A stretch of 64,000 nt of DNA. Origin: Anaerostipes sp. Its GTDB lineage: Bacteria > Bacillota > Clostridia > Lachnospirales > Lachnospiraceae. Numbering within the stretch: position 1 is the stretch's first letter; each line of letters starts with the position of its first letter. The translations under genes and the position numbers were made by a program. Below, piece after piece: positions 60,523 to 64,000 of the stretch. Below the pieces are notes generated by a model. That model made no database searches and was not told the DNA's origin. It saw only the letters and a list, made by a program, of their open reading frames with translations. The stretch lies in NCBI RefSeq assembly GCF_018381315.1, contig NZ_JAGZSD010000012.1, positions 1 through 64,000 on the forward strand, written 5' to 3'.

Positions 60523-61437
60523 TTATTGTAATCCCAGAACATTTTCAACCTCTGACAGTGTCGGCATGGATTGTGCAGTTCCCCTTTTCTGTACGCTTAA
60601 TGAAGCAACCGCATTGGCAAATTCAGCGGCCGCAAAAATATCTTTTTTCTTCGAATATGCATAGGCGAATCCTCCATTAAATGAATCCCCTGCACCGCTG
60701 GTATCAACGGCATCAACTTTATAAGACGGAATCATCACCTGCCTGGTCCCGTCAGAGACAAAAGCCCCTAAATGTCCCATAGTAATTACAACATTCTTTA
60801 CACCTTTCTCATGGAAAAATGCACTTGCTTTCGATGCACTTTTCTCATCTGTAACCGGAAATTTACAAAAGCCGGCAGCTTCCATTTCATTCGGTGTAAT
60901 AATATCTATATTGCGGTAAAAATCATCTGAAATTTCTGCATATGGAGCCGGATTCACAATTGTACTGCAGCCCATTTCTTTTGCAGTCTTCATAGCATAT
61001 TCACAGGTTTCCATCGGTACGGAGAATTCTGTCATAACCACATCTGCGGCCTCAAAGCAGTGTATGTTCTTATCAATCACATCCCTTGTTATTGCGGCAT
61101 TAGCGGCTACATTAATAATAATGGCATTCTGTCCGGAATCTTCTACCATAACATAGGCAGAACCACTGGACATAGCCGGTGCTTTACCAATATAATCTGT
61201 GTTTACACCCGCCCACTTTAAGTCATTGAAAAGAATTTCATTATTCGAATCATTTTCTCCAACCATACTGATAAACATCGTTTCCGCACCAAGGCGTCCG
61301 GCAGCAACAATCTGGTTTGCACCTTTTCCGCCCAGCATTTTTGTTACATTTTCACTAAAAATACTCTCTTTGGGTTTTGGCAGTTTCCTGCAGTTAATGA
61401 TATAGTCCAAATTAATAGTTCCAATTCCTAAAATCAT
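60523..61437 (-). CDS. PfkB family sugar kinase (ribokinase-like)
   Basis: A 304-residue kinase. GIGTINLDYIINCRKLPKPK opens the fold, MLGGKGANQIVAAGRLGAET is the N-terminal PfkB signature, and VDAVDTSGAGDSFNGGFAYA is the C-terminal signature with the catalytic aspartate. It would phosphorylate a sugar or sugar phosphate. It is 15 bp upstream of the epimerase homologue and 32 bp downstream of the activase, in one minus-strand operon. Confidence 0.92.
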   Translation of the reverse strand: MILGIGTINLDYIINCRKLPKPKESIFSENVTKMLGGKGANQIVAAGRLGAETMFISMVGENDSNNEILFNDLKWAGVNTDYIGKAPAMSSGSAYVMVEDSGQNAIIINVAANAAITRDVIDKNIHCFEAADVVMTEFSVPMETCEYAMKTAKEMGCSTIVNPAPYAEISDDFYRNIDIITPNEMEAAGFCKFPVTDEKSASKASAFFHEKGVKNVVITMGHLGAFVSDGTRQVMIPSYKVDAVDTSGAGDSFNGGFAYAYSKKKDIFAAAEFANAVASLSVQKRGTAQSMPTLSEVENVLGLQ

Positions 61438-61469
61438 GATCGTACCTCCGTTTTAGCAAACTAAATTTT

Positions 61470-62384
61470 TTACTCTCCGACAGTTACATAAAACCCTTTC
61501 TCCTTAAAACGCTGTTCTATAACCTTTATTTCCTCATCTGACGGCGGAAGAATTTCTCCCAAACTGTACTTCTGGTCAAGCTTTTCGTACTTAGCCACCC
61601 CCAATCTGTGATACGGAAGCAGGCTGATCTGACAATCCGGTGCATTCTTCATGAGAAAACTAATTGTGTTGTTTATATTTTCATCCGTATTGTTAACCCC
61701 GGGGATGACAGGAATTCGAACGGTCACCTCGGTTCCGGCCTCAATCAGTCTGCAGAAGTTATCCAATATCAGCCTGTTGGAGACTCCAGTAAATCGTTTG
61801 TGTTCTTCCTCATCCATGATTTTCAAATCATAGAAAAAGCAATCAATGTACGGCAGTATCTTTTTGTAAGTCTCCCATGCTGCATAACCGCAAGTTTCAA
61901 TACAGGAAGATATTTGATGTTCTTTACATGCTTTTGCTAATTCACAAAGAAAATCTCCCTGGCTGGCCGCTTCCCCTCCTGAAAAAGTCACTCCGCCTCC
62001 AGATGTCTGATAATAAATTTTATCTTTTAAAATAACTTCCATGATTTCATCCACAGATCTGTTCTCTCCAGCCGTTGTCAATGCCTGGCTGTTGCACACA
62101 TCCGCACACTGTCCGCACAGGCTGCACTTATCCCGGTCGATCTCGACTCCTCCGGCTCCAAATGAAAGTGCGCATTCAGGACATGTATCAATGCACTTTT
62201 TACATCCTAAGCACCTGGTCTTCCAATACATTAACTGACAGGCGGTTTTTTGTGTCTCAGGATTTGCACACCACCTGCATTGAAGCGGACATCCTTTGAA
62301 AAACACGACTGTCCGGATCCCCGGCCCGTCCTTTATGGCATATCTCTCTATCTCTGTAATGATCCCTGTTTTTTTACTTTTCAA
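61470..62384 (-). CDS. Glycyl radical enzyme activating protein
   Basis: A 304-residue radical SAM enzyme that installs the glycyl radical on the neighbouring enzyme. FFKGCPLQCRWCANPETQ holds the C-x3-C-x2-C cluster site. Two ferredoxin-type cluster motifs, CLGCKKCIDTCPECAL and CSLCGQCADVCNSQAL, follow, as in activases of dehydratase-type enzymes; pyruvate formate-lyase activase lacks them. GGVTFSGGEAASQGDFLCEL is the SAM loop. I start at TTG 62384, since GGGAG lies 7 bp upstream; an ATG nine codons earlier overlaps the upstream enzyme's end. Confidence 0.92.
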   Translation of the reverse strand: MKSKKTGIITEIERYAIKDGPGIRTVVFFKGCPLQCRWCANPETQKTACQLMYWKTRCLGCKKCIDTCPECALSFGAGGVEIDRDKCSLCGQCADVCNSQALTTAGENRSVDEIMEVILKDKIYYQTSGGGVTFSGGEAASQGDFLCELAKACKEHQISSCIETCGYAAWETYKKILPYIDCFFYDLKIMDEEEHKRFTGVSNRLILDNFCRLIEAGTEVTVRIPVIPGVNNTDENINNTISFLMKNAPDCQISLLPYHRLGVAKYEKLDQKYSLGEILPPSDEEIKVIEQRFKEKGFYVTVGE

Positions 62385-62400
62385 AATTGTCTCCCTGTTT

Positions 62401-64000
62401 TTAAAGTTCATGTTCTGTACGTGCAATAATGTCATCTTTTGTTTTCTCTTCAAGGTCATTAAATAAAGCACTGTATCCGGCTACGCGGACAACTAAATCT
62501 TTATAATTCTCCGGATGCTTTTTTGCATCCAAAAGAGTTTCTGTGGAAGTAACATTAAACTGTACATGCCATCCGTCCAGCATAAAAAATGTACGTATCA
62601 TATTGACTACTTTTTTCTGTCCGTCTTCCGTTGACATAACAGAAGGCGCCAGGCGGATGTTTAAAAGATTGCCCCCTGTAATCAAATGGTTTGGCATTTT
62701 AGCAACTGAATTCAGCACAGCGGTAGGCCCCATCCTGTCGGTTCCGTGATACGGCGAACACCCTTCTGATAACGGTTCGCCGGCTTTTCTTCCGTCCGGA
62801 GTTGCACCGACCGGAGCCCCCTGAGGAACGTTTCCGGAAATTGTTGCTGTACACGGATAACTGAGACAGCCAACAGGCCCTCTTCCGACACGTGCCGTAG
62901 GATATTTTTCTTGTTCTTTCATAAAATCCAAGTAAATTTCAGCACTGATCTCATCTACATAATCATCGTCATTTCCAAACTTAGGAGCCCGGTTTAGAAG
63001 CATACGGCAGATATTTTCTCCGTCCTTACCCTCAAAATTACTGTGAAGATATTTTAACAATTCTGATGGAGTAAGCCTTTTTTCTTCAAAAACAAGCTTC
63101 CTGACAGCTGCCAGACTATTTGCAGCATTTGTAATCCCTGTTTCGGGACCAGTGACCATGTCATAAATACTTCCGCCTTCCTTCGCAGTTTTGCCGCGGG
63201 CAAGGCAGTCTTGTACTAATCCGGAACAGAAGGCATCCGGAACAATATCTTCTATTGCATAATCAATACAATGCTCTCCTATAACACGCATTTTCACAAC
63301 ATATTCCATTTGCCTGTCATAAGCAGCCTTAAGTTCCTCCATACTGTCCATCTCTGCAAATGTTGTATTCTGCTTTAAAAGATTTCGTCCCGTTCTTAAA
63401 TCATTGCCGCCGTTCATAGCAATTTCCAGGATTTTTGCAAAGTTTGTAAAGCTCATTCCTGCGCTTCGATATCCGAATTTCCCAGGAACAATTGGTTCAA
63501 TACATCCGACAATTGCATAATTATTGGCGTCTTTCGGGTCTACCCCGCGGTTTATAAGAGAAGGAATCATAACATGGTCGCCGTGCATTGCCGGCATGCC
63601 AAACCCCAGTTTAATAATCTCTGCACATTTCATTAAATATTCTTCTGGATTTTTTTCATGATAGCGGGCAGAAACATTTGGCTGGGTTAATCTTGTCAGA
63701 CTAACACTATCCAGACAAACCATTGTGAGATCATTGACTGCGTCATCTCCTTCCGGCGTAATGCCTCCCAGAGTAAGATTTTGATAGGTGGGATCGCCGC
63801 CGGAAAATCTTGTATGTTCCCATGGCCGTATCTTCACAACGCCAAACGCCTTCACCCATAAACATGCAAGCAGTTCCTCTGCCTGTCCCTGGGTTAATCT
63901 GCCTTCATCCAGGTCTTTTTTATAGTATGGATACAAATATTGGTCTAAACGCCCGAATGACATTGAATGTCCGTTACTTTCGATCTGAGATAAGAGATGG
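62401..64000 (-). CDS. Glycyl radical enzyme, dehydratase-type (partial, runs off the right edge)
   Basis: At least 533 residues, its N-terminus lying beyond the window. The first visible residues QIESNGHSMSFGRLDQYLYP are within the family's middle. The catalytic cysteine is in YAIVGCIEPIVPGKFGYRS, a single Cys followed by Glu, as in glycerol/diol dehydratase-type enzymes (pyruvate formate-lyase has Cys-Cys). The radical glycine is in VVRVAGYSALFNDL near the C-terminus. Its substrate is not known. The operon partners (activase, sugar kinase, epimerase homologue, PTS EIIC) suggest a sugar or polyol. The gene is oxygen-sensitive biochemistry and supports an anaerobic host. Confidence 0.93.
   Translation of the reverse strand, partial: HLLSQIESNGHSMSFGRLDQYLYPYYKKDLDEGRLTQGQAEELLACLWVKAFGVVKIRPWEHTRFSGGDPTYQNLTLGGITPEGDDAVNDLTMVCLDSVSLTRLTQPNVSARYHEKNPEEYLMKCAEIIKLGFGMPAMHGDHVMIPSLINRGVDPKDANNYAIVGCIEPIVPGKFGYRSAGMSFTNFAKILEIAMNGGNDLRTGRNLLKQNTTFAEMDSMEELKAAYDRQMEYVVKMRVIGEHCIDYAIEDIVPDAFCSGLVQDCLARGKTAKEGGSIYDMVTGPETGITNAANSLAAVRKLVFEEKRLTPSELLKYLHSNFEGKDGENICRMLLNRAPKFGNDDDYVDEISAEIYLDFMKEQEKYPTARVGRGPVGCLSYPCTATISGNVPQGAPVGATPDGRKAGEPLSEGCSPYHGTDRMGPTAVLNSVAKMPNHLITGGNLLNIRLAPSVMSTEDGQKKVVNMIRTFFMLDGWHVQFNVTSTETLLDAKKHPENYKDLVVRVAGYSALFNDLEEKTKDDIIARTEHEL

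Overview
The window looks like chromosome from a spore-forming anaerobic clostridium, most likely a Lachnospiraceae member. The evidence is a CotF-type coat gene pair, a glycyl radical enzyme with its activase, DUF3793 and DUF3795 proteins, the mutS2/yhaM/rlmD cluster, PTS sugar systems, strong AGGAGG ribosome sites and frequent TTG/GTG starts. No species can be named from sequence reading alone.

Layout. 0-6 kb: a serine recombinase, a GNAT enzyme, the coat gene pair, a large beta-helix protein, and a diguanylate cyclase whose N-terminal sensor region has been broken by a deletion. 6-12 kb: nth, then a remnant of a duplicated GNAT-transporter gene pair, then a carbohydrate locus (SDR oxidoreductase, AraC regulator, TIM-barrel isomerase, GPH symporter). 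12-23 kb: mostly minus-strand small metabolic, stress and regulatory genes (several GNAT enzymes, methyltransferases, LysR/LysE, a GGDEF protein, a REC-SARP regulator, an HNH protein).

23.1-37.4 kb is an AT-rich genomic island abutting the 3' end of rlmD. It contains wreckage of an integrative conjugative element: recombinase, repA and tnpV remnants, an IS256-family corpse and several shattered small genes. Set in this debris are intact defence genes. A small HTH regulator is followed by a degenerate tRNA-Arg(CCU)-like sequence and then four tightly packed genes: type III modification methyltransferase, type III restriction helicase-nuclease, a PD-(D/E)xK-like protein resembling HamA, and a Ski2-like helicase resembling HamB. 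An OLD-like ATPase lies near the right end. A 15/16 direct repeat flanks the island. This is the most notable part of the window.

37.4-47 kb is housekeeping (rlmD, yhaM, mutS2), followed by a LysR-controlled UbiD/UbiX/LpdD-type aromatic acid decarboxylase operon. 47-49.6 kb has a frame-broken secreted peptide gene translationally overlapped by a MacB/FtsX-like membrane protein and a VanZ protein. 49.6-54.2 kb is a glucitol/sorbose-type PTS locus (sorE-like dehydrogenase, SorC regulator, gutM, EIIC, EIIB) with no EIIA gene. 54-58.4 kb holds regulators (XRE, MerR, and a Crp/Fnr gene cut by an amber codon), a gene I do not recognise, and an alpha/beta hydrolase. A tRNA-Gly(UCC) follows. From 58.7 kb to the right edge a minus-strand operon encodes a glycyl radical enzyme (running off the window), its activase, a PfkB kinase, a ribulose-phosphate-3-epimerase homologue and a stand-alone PTS EIIC, apparently an anaerobic sugar or polyol pathway.
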